The translations under genes were made by a program, and so were the position numbers. A stretch of 64,000 nucleotides of DNA, from the NCBI RefSeq assembly GCF_018619435.1, contig NZ_JAHFZF010000016.1, positions 36,497 to 100,496 on the forward strand. Reading direction: 5' to 3'. The notes beneath the pieces were generated by a model, which searched no databases, had not been told where the DNA came from, and saw only the letters and a list, made by a program, of their open reading frames with translations. Shown here piece by piece: positions 25,291 to 34,618 of this stretch (within the stretch, counting starts at the first letter, position 1; each line of letters starts with the position of its first letter). The DNA is from Rhodoferax sp. U11-2br (GTDB lineage: Bacteria; Pseudomonadota; Gammaproteobacteria; Burkholderiales; Burkholderiaceae_C).

Positions 25291-26654
25291 CCGATCCGAA
25301 GCTCCCCATCCCTGCAACGCCACCTCCTGCTGGCGCCGCCAAGCCGCCTGGCGCCAACCCAGCGGAGCCCGGTGCCGAGGTGGACCCGGCCACCTTGTTG
25401 GACGAACCACTCAAGCGGGCCTGGTACCGCCGCCCGCTGGTGTGGGCGGGTGTGTTGGCGCTGCTGTTGTTGATGGGGGGCATCTGGTGGTGGCAGGCAC
25501 GCAAAGCCGCCAACGCCGCGCCGGTCTACAACACCCAGACCGTTGGGCGTGGCAACCTGACCCTCACGGTGACCGCCAACGGCACCCTGCAACCCACCCG
25601 CTCCATCAACATTGGCAGCGAACTCTCGGGCACGGTGCTCAAGGTCAATGTCGATGTCAACGACCAGATCAAGAAAGGCCAGGTGCTGCTGGTGCTCGAC
25701 ACCGCCAAACTGGGTGACCAGATCCTGCGCTCCCAGGCCACGCTGTCGGCCGCCAGCGCCAAGGTTGAGCAGACCCAGGCCACTGTGGCCGAGGCCGCCG
25801 CCAGCCTGGGGCGGTATGAAGAAGTGGCGCAACTCTCTGGCGGAAAGGTGCCGTCCAAAGCCGAACTCGACAGCGCCCGCGCCACCCTGAAACGCGCCCG
25901 TGCAGACGACGCCAGTGCCCAGGCCGGTGTACGCGACGCCCGGGCGGCGTTGTCCACCGACCAGACCAATTTGTCCAAAGCCTCGATCCGCTCCCCGGCC
26001 GATGGTGTGGTGCTGACGCGCACGGTGGACCCCGGCAACGCGGTGGCTGCCTCGCTGCAGGCGGTCACCCTGTTCACCGTGGCCGAGGACCTGCGCAAAC
26101 TGCGCCTGTGGGTGTATGTGGACGAGGCCGATGTGAGCGCGGTCAAACTGGGGCAGAGCGCCAACTTCACCGTCAGCGCCTACCTGAGCCGCCAGTTCCC
26201 GGCGCGTATCACCCGCGTGGGCTTTGGCTCCACCATCACCGACAACGTGGTCACCTACCTGACCTATCTGGATGTGGACAACGCCGACCTGAGCCTGCGC
26301 CCGGGCATGACCGCGACCGCCACCATCACCGCCACACAACGCACCAACGTGCTGCTGGTGCCCAACACCGCACTGCGCTTTACCCCCACGGTGGCGGCCA
26401 GCCCAGAGGCGGCCAAAGGCGGTGTGATGTCCAGCTTCACACCGCGTATGCCGGGCAACAACACCCGCAAATCAGCGGCCGCTGGTGCCAGCACCGCTTT
26501 GGCCAAAGTAGTCTGGGTGTTGCCCAAGGACGGAGTGCCGGTGGCCGTGGCGGTGACGCCGGGCATCAGCGATGGTCACATGACCGAGATCACCGGGGGT
26601 GAGCTGGTGGCCGGCATGGCGGTGATCACCGATCAGAAGACGGCCCTCAAGTGA
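25287..26654 (+). CDS. Periplasmic membrane fusion protein (MacA-like)
   Basis: The 455-residue protein has a proline-rich cytosolic N-terminus, one transmembrane helix (VWAGVLALLLLMGGIWWW, about residues 50-67), lipoyl/hairpin segments (INIGSELSGTVLKVNVDVND), a long alpha hairpin (about residues 150-235) and beta-barrel domains. Adaptors of this type link an inner-membrane ABC pump to the outer-membrane channel. It overlaps both the OMF and ATPase genes by four bases. The substrate is unknown. Confidence 0.9.
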   Translation: MTDPKLPIPATPPPAGAAKPPGANPAEPGAEVDPATLLDEPLKRAWYRRPLVWAGVLALLLLMGGIWWWQARKAANAAPVYNTQTVGRGNLTLTVTANGTLQPTRSINIGSELSGTVLKVNVDVNDQIKKGQVLLVLDTAKLGDQILRSQATLSAASAKVEQTQATVAEAAASLGRYEEVAQLSGGKVPSKAELDSARATLKRARADDASAQAGVRDARAALSTDQTNLSKASIRSPADGVVLTRTVDPGNAVAASLQAVTLFTVAEDLRKLRLWVYVDEADVSAVKLGQSANFTVSAYLSRQFPARITRVGFGSTITDNVVTYLTYLDVDNADLSLRPGMTATATITATQRTNVLLVPNTALRFTPTVAASPEAAKGGVMSSFTPRMPGNNTRKSAAAGASTALAKVVWVLPKDGVPVAVAVTPGISDGHMTEITGGELVAGMAVITDQKTALK

Positions 26655-27394
26655 CGGCCCCGGCACTGATCCAGCTGAGTGCTGTCACCAAACGCTACGG
26701 CAGCGGAGCCTCGGAGCTGTTGGCGCTCAAAGGTATCGACCTGGACATCACCGCCGGTGAGTTCGTCGCGATCATGGGCCCCAGCGGCTCAGGCAAGTCC
26801 ACCGCCATGAACATTCTGGGTTGCCTGGACACCCCCACCAGCGGCCAGTATCTGTTCAAGGGTGCCCATGTTGAGTCACTCACGCGTGACCAGCGGGCGC
26901 GGCTGCGCCGCCGTTACCTGGGTTTTGTGTTCCAGGGCTTCAACCTGCTGGCGCGCACCTCGGCGCAGGAAAACGTGGAGCTGCCTCTGCTGTACCGTGG
27001 CGACAGCGCCAGCACACGCCGGGTGGCAGCAGCCAAGGCCTTGCAGTCCGTCGGCCTGGGGGGCTGGGAGCGCCACACCCCGGCTGAGCTCTCAGGTGGC
27101 CAACAGCAGCGGGTGGCGATTGCACGCGCCATCGTCACCGAGCCAGCGGTGGTGCTGGCCGACGAGCCCACCGGCAACCTGGACACCCAGCGCAGCCACG
27201 AGATCATGGGCCTGCTGCTGGCACTCAACCGTGACCACGGCATCACCGTGCTGATGGTCACCCATGAACCCGACATGGCGGCTTATGCCAGGCGCATGGT
27301 GCATTTTCTGGATGGCCGCCTGGCCCGGGACGAGGTGAATGCCAACCCGGTCACCGCCGCCCCAGCTGATCTGGCCACCAGCGAGAGCACCTGA
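26651..27394 (+). CDS. ABC transporter ATP-binding protein (MacB/LolD type)
   Basis: The 247-residue ATPase has Walker [10 protein letters not shown] (about residue 41), signature [14 protein letters not shown], Walker [13 protein letters not shown] and the switch His in MVTHEPD. Its size and sequence fit the type VII (MacB/LolD) ABC class. It is a separate gene, not fused to the permease as in E. coli MacB. Its stop shares one base with the permease start (TGATG). Confidence 0.93.
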   Translation: MTAPALIQLSAVTKRYGSGASELLALKGIDLDITAGEFVAIMGPSGSGKSTAMNILGCLDTPTSGQYLFKGAHVESLTRDQRARLRRRYLGFVFQGFNLLARTSAQENVELPLLYRGDSASTRRVAAAKALQSVGLGGWERHTPAELSGGQQQRVAIARAIVTEPAVVLADEPTGNLDTQRSHEIMGLLLALNRDHGITVLMVTHEPDMAAYARRMVHFLDGRLARDEVNANPVTAAPADLATSEST

Positions 27395-28614
27395 TGTTGT
27401 ACAGCGTTTTTTTACTGGCCTTGCGTTCGGTACAGCGCAACATGTTGCGCTCGTTCCTGACGATTCTGGGCATTGTGATTGGTGTCAGCGCGGTGATCAC
27501 CATGGTCACGCTGGGCAACGGCGCCACCGCCGCGATCCAGGCGCAGATCTCAGGCCTGGGCACCAATTTGCTGCTGATCATGCCCGGCCAGCGTGGACCG
27601 GGTGGTGGTGGCAGTGCGGCTGGCGGAGTGCCGCATTTCACCGAGAGTGATGCTGCGGCCATCGCGTCCCAAATTGGCGGGGTGGCGGCGGTGTCGCCCC
27701 AGGGCCGCGCCAGCGTCACGGTGGTGGGCAATGGCCGCAACTGGGTCACCACGGTGACCGGCAGCACCAACGCGTGGTTCAACACCGGCAACTGGAAGCT
27801 GGCCGCTGGGCGAACTTTTTCACCTGACGAGCAACTCGGTGGCGCCGCTGTGTGTGTGATTGGCGAAACGGTTCGGCGCGAAATATTTGGTGGCACGGTG
27901 GGTCTGACCGGCCTGGGTGAACAACTGCGTGTGAAGCAGTTCTCCTGCAGTGTGATTGGCATCCTCGCAGCCAAAGGGCAGAGCGGCATGGGTGATCAGG
28001 ACGACGCCGTGGTGGTGCCTTTGCACACGCTGCAGCGGCGTGTGACCGGTAGCCGCAAGGTGGACATCCTGTCGGTGTCGATGCAGGACGGCGCGGACAG
28101 TGTTCCGCTGAAGGCCAGCCTGCGCCAGCTGCTGCGCGAGCGGCGCAAACTGGCCACGGGGGACGACGACAACTTCAACATTTTTGACACCCAGCAACTG
28201 GCCGAAACCTTGTCCAGCACCATGGGGGTGTTGACCAACCTGCTGGGCGCGGTGGCCGCTGTGAGCCTGTTGGTGGGTGGCATCGGCATCATGAACATCA
28301 TGCTGGTGAGTGTCACCGAGCGCACCCGTGAAATTGGCCTGCGCCTGGCTGTGGGCGCACTGGAAGGGGAGGTGTTGCTACAATTTTTGATAGAAGCGGT
28401 GGTCCTGTCGGCACTTGGCGGCGTCATTGGTGTGGTGATTGCTACCGCCGCGTCTTATGGGCTGTCACTCTACATGGCGGTGCCCTATGTCTTTGATGTC
28501 GCCATCAATGTGCTGGCGCTGGTTTTTTCGGCGGGCATCGGTGTGTTGTTTGGCTATTTCCCGGCCCGGCGTGCGGCGCGGATGGACCCGATCGAGGCGC
28601 TGCGGCACGAGTAA
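27394..28614 (+). CDS. ABC transporter permease (MacB-like, FtsX fold)
   Basis: The 406-residue permease has an N-terminal helix (FLTILGIVIGVSAVITMV), a large periplasmic MacB_PCD domain (about residues 50-265) and three C-terminal helices with NIMLVSVTERTREIGLR and the ending RRAARMDPIEALRHE. It completes an OMF-MFP-ATPase-permease mechanotransmission exporter. In the family such pumps export macrolides, lipopeptides or siderophores; nothing here identifies the cargo. Confidence 0.92.
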   Translation: MLYSVFLLALRSVQRNMLRSFLTILGIVIGVSAVITMVTLGNGATAAIQAQISGLGTNLLLIMPGQRGPGGGGSAAGGVPHFTESDAAAIASQIGGVAAVSPQGRASVTVVGNGRNWVTTVTGSTNAWFNTGNWKLAAGRTFSPDEQLGGAAVCVIGETVRREIFGGTVGLTGLGEQLRVKQFSCSVIGILAAKGQSGMGDQDDAVVVPLHTLQRRVTGSRKVDILSVSMQDGADSVPLKASLRQLLRERRKLATGDDDNFNIFDTQQLAETLSSTMGVLTNLLGAVAAVSLLVGGIGIMNIMLVSVTERTREIGLRLAVGALEGEVLLQFLIEAVVLSALGGVIGVVIATAASYGLSLYMAVPYVFDVAINVLALVFSAGIGVLFGYFPARRAARMDPIEALRHE

Positions 28615-28952
28615 TGGTGCTGACCATGGGGACATGCTGACCCAACAAGTCGTATGGTCTTGGTGGCCTGTTACAAGATGTCGGGCCAGACATACCAGAC
28701 ATGGAGTGTTAATTATTTTTTAATTAATATTGATCCTGATCAAGCGAAATTGGGTTTCGTGGTTTGGGGTGGCTTGTGTAAAACTTCCATTAAGCGACAA
28801 TAAACTTCATACGGTGAAATAAAAATGCCGTTGGATCTCCCGGTGATACAGTCTTTTTCCGCGTGCCGAGCAGCCAGCTCAGGCGGAGCACCCAGGGCTC
28901 TCGTGGCCGGGCAGATATCTCACACCTTCAATTTCTTGAAAAGGAGTTAACG
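28615..28952. other. Promoter and leader region of the pfl operon
   Basis: About 340 bases between the ABC permease and pflB. It holds an AT-rich stretch (28710-28730), the FNR box at 28730-28743 and the pflB ribosome-binding site AAGGAG (28941-28946). The distance from FNR box to start codon (about 210 bases) implies a sizeable untranslated leader. I see no terminator hairpin. Confidence 0.65.
28730..28743 (+). promoter_or_regulatory. FNR box upstream of pflB
   Basis: TTGATCCTGATCAA matches the FNR consensus TTGAT-N4-ATCAA exactly. It is preceded by an AT-rich run. Pyruvate formate-lyase genes are classical FNR/ANR targets, so anaerobic activation is expected. Confidence 0.85.
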
Positions 28953-31223
28953 ATGGGTTCAGTGGATAAAGAGTTGGCAATGAGCACCCCGGACAAAAAA
29001 ATGTCTGTGTGGGACGGCTTCAAACAGGGCAAATGGACGCGCGAGATCAATGTGCGCGACTTCATTCAGGACAACTTCACGCCCTACACCGGCGACAGCG
29101 CTTTCCTGGCACCCACCACACCACGTACCGACGAACTCTGGGGCCAGGTCAAGGAACTCATGAAGGAAGAGATCCAGAAGGGTATTCTGGACGTGGAAAC
29201 CAAAGTGATCGCGGGCATTGACGCCTCCGGTCCCGGTTACATCAATAAAGGTTTGGAGCAGATTGTGGGTCTGCAGACTGATGCTCCTTTGAAACGCGCC
29301 ATCATGCCGTTTGGTGGCATCCGCACGGTGCAAAGCGCCCTCAAGGCTTATGGCCGCGAGATGGATCCTGAGACCGCACGTGTCTTCAAATACCGCAAGA
29401 CCCACAACGACGGCGTGTTCGATGCGTACACCAAGAAGATGATGGCGGTGCGCAGTTCCGGCATCATCACCGGCCTGCCCGACGCTTATGGCCGCGGCCG
29501 CATCATCGGTGACTACCGCCGCGTGGCTCTGTACGGGGTGAACCGCCTGATTGAAGACAAACAAGCGCAGCTGACCTCGCTCGACTTTGACGTGATGGAC
29601 AGCGACACCATCCAGAAGCGTGAAGAAACCGCTGAGCAGATCCGCGCGCTCAAAGAACTCATCACCATGGCCAAGAGTTATGGTTTTGACATCAGCGAGC
29701 CTGCCAGCAATGGCCGTGAAGCCATTCAGTGGACCTATTTTGCCTACCTGGGCGCGATCAAGGAACAAGACGGTGCCGCCATGTCGCTGGGTCGGGTTTC
29801 GACCTTCCTGGACATCTACATCCAGCGCGATCTGGTCAACGGTGAACTCACCGAGTCGGCCGCACAGGAGCTGATCGACCATTTCGTCATGAAATTGCGG
29901 ATGGTGCGTTTCCTGCGTCCGCCAGCATACAACGCGCTGTTCTCGGGCGACCCGACCTGGGTCACCGAAGCCCTGGGCGGTATGTCGCAAGCCGGCATCC
30001 CGATGGTCACCAAGACCAGCTACCGCTTCCTGCACACCCTGTACAACCTGGGTGCCGCGCCGGAGCCAAACCTGACGGTGTTGTGGTCCGAGCGCCTGCC
30101 AGCCAATTTCAAGAAGTACTGCGCCAAGGTGTCTATCGACACCAGCTCGTTGCAGTACGAAAACGACGATCTGATGCGCCCGCTCTACACCGACGACTAC
30201 GGCATTGCCTGCTGCGTCTCGGCCATGACGATTGGCAAGCAGATGCAGTTCTTTGGTGCCCGCGCCAACTTGGCCAAGTGCATGTTGTACGCGATCAACG
30301 GCGGTATTGACGAAAAATCCGGCGAGCAAGTTGGCCCACCGTTCTCACCGATTACCGGTGACTACCTGGACTACGACGAGGTGATGTACCGCTACGAGCA
30401 GTTCATGAAATGGTTGGCTCGCCTGTACGTCAACACGCTCAACGTCATCCATTACATGCATGACAAGTATTGCTACGAACGTCTGGAGATGGCGCTGCAC
30501 GACCGCGACATCCTGCGCACCATGGCCTGCGGTATGGCCGGTCTGTCGGTGGTGGCGGACTCGTTCTCGGCGATGAAATATGCCAAGGTCAAGATCATCC
30601 GCAACGAAGCGGGCTTGGCGGTGGACTACGAGATTGAAGGTGAATACCCTCAGTACGGCAACAACGACGACCGTGTGGACCAGATTGCGGTGGACATCAT
30701 GACTCGCTTCATGACCGAAATCCGCAAACACGATTGCTACCGCAACGCCAAACCGACCCAGTCGATCCTGACCATCACCTCCAACGTGGTGTACGGCAAG
30801 GCCACCGGCAACACGCCAGACGGTCGCAAGGCCGGTGAACCCTTTGCGCCGGGTGCCAACCCGATGCACGGGCGGGATCACAACGGCGCGGTGGCTTCGA
30901 TGGCCTCGGTGGCCAAGCTGCCCTACGAGTACGCGGCTGACGGCATTTCGTACACCTTCTCGATCGTTCCCAAAGCGCTGGGCAAACTCGACAAGGAGCG
31001 CGTGGACAACCTGTGTGGCATTTTGGACGCCTACTTCACCGATGGTGGCCACCACATCAATGTCAACGTGTTCAATGTGGAGACCCTCAAGGACGCGATG
31101 GAGCACCCTGAGAAGTACCCGCAGCTCACGATCCGTATCTCGGGCTATGCGGTCAACTTCATCAAGCTCACGCGTGAACAGCAGTTGGATGTGATCAACC
31201 GCACCCTGCACGAGCGTATCTAA
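28953..31223 (+). CDS. pflB: Pyruvate formate-lyase (formate C-acetyltransferase)
   Basis: Start set at ATG 28953 ([11 protein letters not shown]), which has AAGGAG seven bases upstream. The 756-residue enzyme converts pyruvate and CoA to acetyl-CoA and formate by glycyl-radical chemistry. The adjacent catalytic cysteines are Cys420-Cys421 in GIACCVSAM, and the glycyl-radical site is Gly731 in RISGYAVNF. Length and both motifs match true PFL rather than the diol dehydratase-type paralogues. It leads a plus-strand operon with its activase, 12 bases downstream, and lies behind an FNR box. Its presence shows mixed-acid or anaerobic pyruvate metabolism. Confidence 0.96.
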   Translation: MGSVDKELAMSTPDKKMSVWDGFKQGKWTREINVRDFIQDNFTPYTGDSAFLAPTTPRTDELWGQVKELMKEEIQKGILDVETKVIAGIDASGPGYINKGLEQIVGLQTDAPLKRAIMPFGGIRTVQSALKAYGREMDPETARVFKYRKTHNDGVFDAYTKKMMAVRSSGIITGLPDAYGRGRIIGDYRRVALYGVNRLIEDKQAQLTSLDFDVMDSDTIQKREETAEQIRALKELITMAKSYGFDISEPASNGREAIQWTYFAYLGAIKEQDGAAMSLGRVSTFLDIYIQRDLVNGELTESAAQELIDHFVMKLRMVRFLRPPAYNALFSGDPTWVTEALGGMSQAGIPMVTKTSYRFLHTLYNLGAAPEPNLTVLWSERLPANFKKYCAKVSIDTSSLQYENDDLMRPLYTDDYGIACCVSAMTIGKQMQFFGARANLAKCMLYAINGGIDEKSGEQVGPPFSPITGDYLDYDEVMYRYEQFMKWLARLYVNTLNVIHYMHDKYCYERLEMALHDRDILRTMACGMAGLSVVADSFSAMKYAKVKIIRNEAGLAVDYEIEGEYPQYGNNDDRVDQIAVDIMTRFMTEIRKHDCYRNAKPTQSILTITSNVVYGKATGNTPDGRKAGEPFAPGANPMHGRDHNGAVASMASVAKLPYEYAADGISYTFSIVPKALGKLDKERVDNLCGILDAYFTDGGHHINVNVFNVETLKDAMEHPEKYPQLTIRISGYAVNFIKLTREQQLDVINRTLHERI

Positions 31224-31235
31224 GCGGGGCGGTTG

Positions 31236-32039
31236 ATGTCGACGCACCATCTGGCCGATATGCGGGCCAGGATGGCGACCAACGTCTTGGCGCCATCCGA
31301 ATCCACGCCGCTCACCGGCCGAATCCACTCTTTGGAGAGTGGTGGCATGGTGGACGGCCCGGGCATCCGATTTGTGGTGTTCACGCAGGGCTGCCCGCTG
31401 CGCTGCCTGTACTGCCACAACCCTGACACCCAGGCCCTGCGTGACGGGCGTGAGATCAGTGTGGACGCGCTGATGTCAGAGATCACCAAGTACAGGTCTT
31501 ACATGAAGTTCACCGGCGGTGGGGTCACCCTCACCGGGGGTGAACCGCTGATCCAGCGTGACTTCACCCGCGAGGTGTTTCGCCGCTGCCAGGAGTTGGG
31601 CATCCACACCACGCTCGATACCTCGGGCTTTGCCCACCAGAGTGTGGCCGCCGACGTGGTGCAACACGTGGACCTGGTGATGTTGTGCATCAAGGCCTTT
31701 GATCCCGACACCCACACCCGGCTGACCGGTGTGCCGCGGGAACCCTCGCTGCGTTTTGCCGAGTACTTGAACAGCATCAACAAGAAGACCTGGATCCGTT
31801 TTGTGCTGGTGCCCGGTGTGACTGACTCGGCCGCCAATGTGGAAGGTCTGGCCCAGTTTTTGGCGCCCATGACCAACATCGAAAAGGTAGAAATCCTGCC
31901 GTTCCACAAGATGGGCGAGTACAAATGGGAGCGCATGGGTTTTAACTATGAACTCAAGGACACACCATCACCCAGCGCCGCGCAGGTGCAAGAGGTGGTG
32001 GAGACTTTTCGCAAGTACAACTTGACGGTGGACGTCTAG
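31236..32039 (+). CDS. pflA: Pyruvate formate-lyase activating enzyme (radical SAM)
   Basis: ATG 31236 is preferred over the TTG just before it. The 267-residue protein carries the radical-SAM motif CxxxCxxC as Cys53, Cys57 and Cys60 (QGCPLRCLYCHNPD), then the glycine-rich GGVTLTGGEPL and DTSGF segments of glycyl-radical activases. It uses SAM and a 4Fe-4S cluster to install the radical on PflB. It begins 12 bases after pflB, so they are co-transcribed. The N-terminal 28 residues before LTGRIHSLESGG are longer than in E. coli PflA. Confidence 0.95.
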   Translation: MSTHHLADMRARMATNVLAPSESTPLTGRIHSLESGGMVDGPGIRFVVFTQGCPLRCLYCHNPDTQALRDGREISVDALMSEITKYRSYMKFTGGGVTLTGGEPLIQRDFTREVFRRCQELGIHTTLDTSGFAHQSVAADVVQHVDLVMLCIKAFDPDTHTRLTGVPREPSLRFAEYLNSINKKTWIRFVLVPGVTDSAANVEGLAQFLAPMTNIEKVEILPFHKMGEYKWERMGFNYELKDTPSPSAAQVQEVVETFRKYNLTVDV

Positions 32040-32049
32040 AAAGATAGCC

Positions 32050-32517
32050 ATGACGACGATGAAGCTGGGGCCCGCTGCGGCATTGATGAAACGGCGGTTG
32101 ACCACCGTCACACCGTATGAAACCGTGCTCACAGCGGCTGACCGCATGGTGCAGGCCAATCTGGGTGCGCTGCTGGTGGTGGACAACGACCGCCTGGTCG
32201 GCATCTTGTCGGAGCGCGACATCTTGCAGCGTGTGGTCGCACGCCGTCGCGACCCCGAAAGCACCACCGTGAGCATGGTGCTGACCCCCAACCCGGTGGC
32301 TGTGACCGAAGACACCCCGCTGGAGGAATGTATCCAGATCATCCGCACACGTGGCTTTCGCCACCTGCCGGTGATCAATGCTTACCGCCACCCGTTGGGC
32401 GTGATTTATTCACGTGACCTGTTGCAACACATCCTGAACCTGATCGAAGACTCTTTTCACCAGGAAGGCAACTTGGCCGACATCCTGGGACCGCAAAAAA
32501 ACAAGGATATGGCATGA
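32050..32517 (+). CDS. CBS-domain pair protein in the pfl operon
   Basis: The 155-residue protein consists of two CBS domains (about residues 10-65, with LGALLVVDNDRLVGILSERDIL, and about 80-135, with GFRHLPVINAYRHPLGVIYSRDLL). Tandem CBS pairs bind adenine nucleotides and act as energy sensors. It starts ten bases after pflA and overlaps the transporter by four bases, so it may tune transport or the PFL pathway to AMP/ATP status. That role is inferred from position. Confidence 0.88.
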   Translation: MTTMKLGPAAALMKRRLTTVTPYETVLTAADRMVQANLGALLVVDNDRLVGILSERDILQRVVARRRDPESTTVSMVLTPNPVAVTEDTPLEECIQIIRTRGFRHLPVINAYRHPLGVIYSRDLLQHILNLIEDSFHQEGNLADILGPQKNKDMA

Positions 32518-33749
32518 ACCGTTGGTGGATGGCCGTGCTCGGCACGGCTTTGCAGATGTGTATTGGCACGGTCTACGCCTGGAGTTATTTCCAAAACCCG
32601 CTGATCGAGGCCTATGGCTGGAGCAACACCCAGGTGGCCTGGGTGTTCAGCACCACCATCCTGTTCTTGAGCCTGGGCGCTGCGGTAGGTGGCAACAAGT
32701 TGCCCGTCTATGGCCCGCGCAAACTGGCGGTGTTGGGCATTGTGCTGTTTGGCAGTGGTTACCTGTTGGGGGCACTGGCGCTGTACTTCAAGTCCTTGCC
32801 GTTTTTGTACCTGGGTTATGGCGTGATTGGCGGCACTGGCATCGGGCTGGCCTATGTGCCCCCGGTGGCCACCGTGGCCAAATGGTTTCCGGACAAAAAG
32901 GGCCTGGCTACCGGCATGGTCATCATGGGTTTTGGCCTGGGTGCCATGATCATGTCCAAGTTGATCGCACCCATGTTGCTGCAACTGTTGGATCACAGCT
33001 TTCCGCTGGTGTTTGCGGTGCTGGGTGTGGCCTTTTTGCTGCTGGCCACACCGATTGCCTGGGCCTTGCAAGACCCACCGAGTGGCAGCACCCAGGGCGG
33101 TGGTTACGGCTCGGGCGAGGGTGAGGTGCAGTTTGCCAGCACCCGCGCTTTGTTGACCTCGCGCCGGTTTGCCACCATGTGGTTGCTGATGTTCTGCAAC
33201 ACCGTGGCGGGCATCATGTTCATCGGTTTTCAGTCACCCATGGTGCAGGAGTTGTGGCAACGCCAGGACGCCAGCTTGACACCCGAGCAGCTGGCCAGTT
33301 ATGGCGCCACGTTGATTGCGTTCAGCGCGCTGTTTAACGGAGTCGGGCGTTTTGCCTGGGGCAGCCTGTCCGACAAGCTGGGCCGTGTCAGCGCGTTTCG
33401 CATCATGTTGCTGAGCCAGTTTGCCGCGTTCCTGACGCTGGGTTTTGTGCAAAGCCCCTGGGTGTTTGGGGTGCTGGTGTGTTACATCCTGCTGTGTTAT
33501 GGCGGCGGTTTTGGCACCATCCCGGCCTTTGTGTCGGACACCTTCGGCGCCAAGAAAATGGCCACCGCCTACGGCGCCATCCTGACCACCTGGGGCTCGG
33601 CCGGCATTGTGGGCCCGCAACTGGTGGCCTGGCTGCGCGACAACTACCCGGACAATGCCTCCACCTACGCGTTCTACGTGGGCGCTGCCTTTTTGCTGGC
33701 TGGTTTCCTGGTGTCCCTGGGCCTGCGCAACTCGGTCAAGAAGGCCTGA
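32514..33749 (+). CDS. OFA-family MFS transporter (oxalate/formate antiporter type)
   Basis: The 411-residue protein has 12 membrane helices with OFA signatures: an N-terminal GTVYAWSYFQNPL, GIGLAYVPPVATVAKWFPDKKGLATG split around residues 103-128, and FGTIPAFVSDTFGAKKMATAYG in the second half. OFA members exchange oxalate/formate or carry other monocarboxylates. As the last gene of the pfl operon, coupled to the CBS gene, it probably moves formate, pyruvate or acetate linked to PFL flux. The substrate is inference. The hairpin-repeat copy after it could serve as terminator. Confidence 0.88.
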   Translation: MNRWWMAVLGTALQMCIGTVYAWSYFQNPLIEAYGWSNTQVAWVFSTTILFLSLGAAVGGNKLPVYGPRKLAVLGIVLFGSGYLLGALALYFKSLPFLYLGYGVIGGTGIGLAYVPPVATVAKWFPDKKGLATGMVIMGFGLGAMIMSKLIAPMLLQLLDHSFPLVFAVLGVAFLLLATPIAWALQDPPSGSTQGGGYGSGEGEVQFASTRALLTSRRFATMWLLMFCNTVAGIMFIGFQSPMVQELWQRQDASLTPEQLASYGATLIAFSALFNGVGRFAWGSLSDKLGRVSAFRIMLLSQFAAFLTLGFVQSPWVFGVLVCYILLCYGGGFGTIPAFVSDTFGAKKMATAYGAILTTWGSAGIVGPQLVAWLRDNYPDNASTYAFYVGAAFLLAGFLVSLGLRNSVKKA

Positions 33750-33771
33750 ACTTTGCTGAGGGTTACAAGCC

Positions 33772-33829
33772 TTTTTGGCCTGTAGCCCTTTTCCCAAAAG
33801 GGCTGGCAGCTACCGTTGTTGTAGCTACT
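33772..33829 (+). repeat. Hairpin repeat family, copy 7 (possible terminator of the pfl operon)
   Basis: Perfect nine-base stem: AGCCCTTTT (33784-33792), loop CCC, AAAAGGGCT (33796-33804), followed by GGCAGCTACC and a second GTAGCTAC. It lies 22 bases past the transporter stop and could act as an intrinsic terminator, though the T-run is weak. Confidence 0.82.
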
Positions 33830-33990
33830 GTTGTGAGGCAGTAGGCTCAGAACGAAAGTCAGGTTCAGGCTGACAGGAGTCACAGGCATGTCGATTGCCA
33901 TCGCCTGGCCGCGACCCAAAGCGGAATCCGGTTGGCCCAGACTCATTGCCTGACAGCGGACATCCAGGACTGGCCTTCCAAGGAGGTACG

Positions 33991-34062
33991 ATGAACAGCC
34001 GAACAGGACTGATTGGCTTCTTCCAGTCTGTAGACGCCTCGGCAAAGAGCCCTAACCGGTAG
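33991..34062 (+). CDS. Possible 23-residue peptide or leader ORF
   Basis: ATG 33991 has AAGGAGG at a good distance (33980-33986). The frame encodes 23 residues, starting MNSRTGLIGFFQS and ending SPNR before TAG. It may be a leader peptide for the gene at 34092 or a gene remnant. No family is recognisable, and the evidence is only the ribosome-binding site. Confidence 0.3.
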   Translation: MNSRTGLIGFFQSVDASAKSPNR

Positions 34063-34091
34063 TTCGCGGTTCAGCTTAAACATTAGGTCGT
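34049..34091 (+). other. Degenerate attC-like sequence (integron cassette scar)
   Basis: CCCTAAC near 34051 and GGTTCAGCTTAAACATTAGG (34068-34087) resemble the outer and inner boxes of an integron attC (consensus RYYYAAC and GTTRRRY), each with mismatches. It ends right before the ATG of an orphan low-GC gene, the place where a cassette attachment site would lie. Confidence 0.35.
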
Positions 34092-34493
34092 ATGAAACCA
34101 CCAATCCTCCACTTCCCGTTTACTGCGTCCGATGGAATTCACGAGTGCCGAGTAGAACTCGATTGGCTAGGATCGGAGCGCTACTACGTAGATGATTCAC
34201 TAGTCCTAGATCAGTGGTCACTTCTTGGCAAAACCGCAACTTTCACCGCCCACGGTGTAAAAATTCAAGTGCGTACTCGACTTGAGTTGCGACATAGCGT
34301 CATGGAAGTACTTCTAGACGAGCAAGTGGTCATTAACAATCTGCTTGCGGACTACAACACCGAATTCAGTGCAAGTTTGAAGAAGTTTTGGGGGGCGGAA
34401 AAACCCATGGTGCTTGGCTCTTTGCGTGCGAAAGTGGGCATATGGATAGTCTTATTCCTCGCGTTCTTCATTTTCTTCAAGTGGTTGAAGTGA
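34092..34493 (+). CDS. Hypothetical protein with C-terminal membrane anchor
   Basis: The 133-residue protein has a soluble beta-rich N-terminal part (residues 1-105; RVELDWLGSERYYVDDSLV, KIQVRTRLELRHSVMEVLL) and one C-terminal transmembrane helix (VGIWIVLFLAFFIFFKWL). The DNA is visibly less GC-rich than its neighbours. With the attC-like scar before it, this suggests acquisition as a gene cassette. I recognise no family and assign no function. Confidence 0.7.
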   Translation: MKPPILHFPFTASDGIHECRVELDWLGSERYYVDDSLVLDQWSLLGKTATFTAHGVKIQVRTRLELRHSVMEVLLDEQVVINNLLADYNTEFSASLKKFWGAEKPMVLGSLRAKVGIWIVLFLAFFIFFKWLK

Positions 34494-34526
34494 CCTGCCC
34501 CCTATAGGGAAAAGCCTTTGCCAACG

Positions 34527-34548
34527 AATGACGCCCAAAGCAGTCATT
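34527..34548. other. Inverted repeat downstream of the orphan gene
   Basis: AATGAC (34527-34532) pairs with GTCATT (34543-34548) around a ten-base loop. It lies between two converging genes. It may be a weak terminator or part of another small repeat. No T-run. Confidence 0.3.
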
Positions 34549-34618
34549 GACCGATGACTCCAACTGGCCCGAAACGTAATTCGTGCTTCACAAATTCGAG
34601 GCCGCCAAACTTAATTGT

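Larger units (their letters stand above)
33750..34091. other. Intergenic region with repeat, mini-ORF and attC-like scar
   Basis: About 340 bases without a sizeable gene. In order: hairpin repeat copy 7 (33772-33829), an anonymous stretch, a 23-codon open frame with a strong ribosome-binding site (33991-34062), and a degenerate attC-like segment (34049-34091) ending at the next start codon. Confidence 0.6.

Noticed and set aside
28330..28400. Repeat-like stretch GAAATTGGCCTG...TTGCTACAATTTTTGATAG in the MacB-type permease gene
   Set aside because: It has pieces of the repeat, but the encoded protein (TREIGLR...LLQFLIEAVVLS) is the standard MacB sequence, and the AGCCCTT hairpin core is missing.
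28959..30329. Long open frame antisense to pflB
   Set aside because: High GC codon structure of a true gene produces open shadow frames; the antisense translation is rich in His, Gln and Val with no domain.
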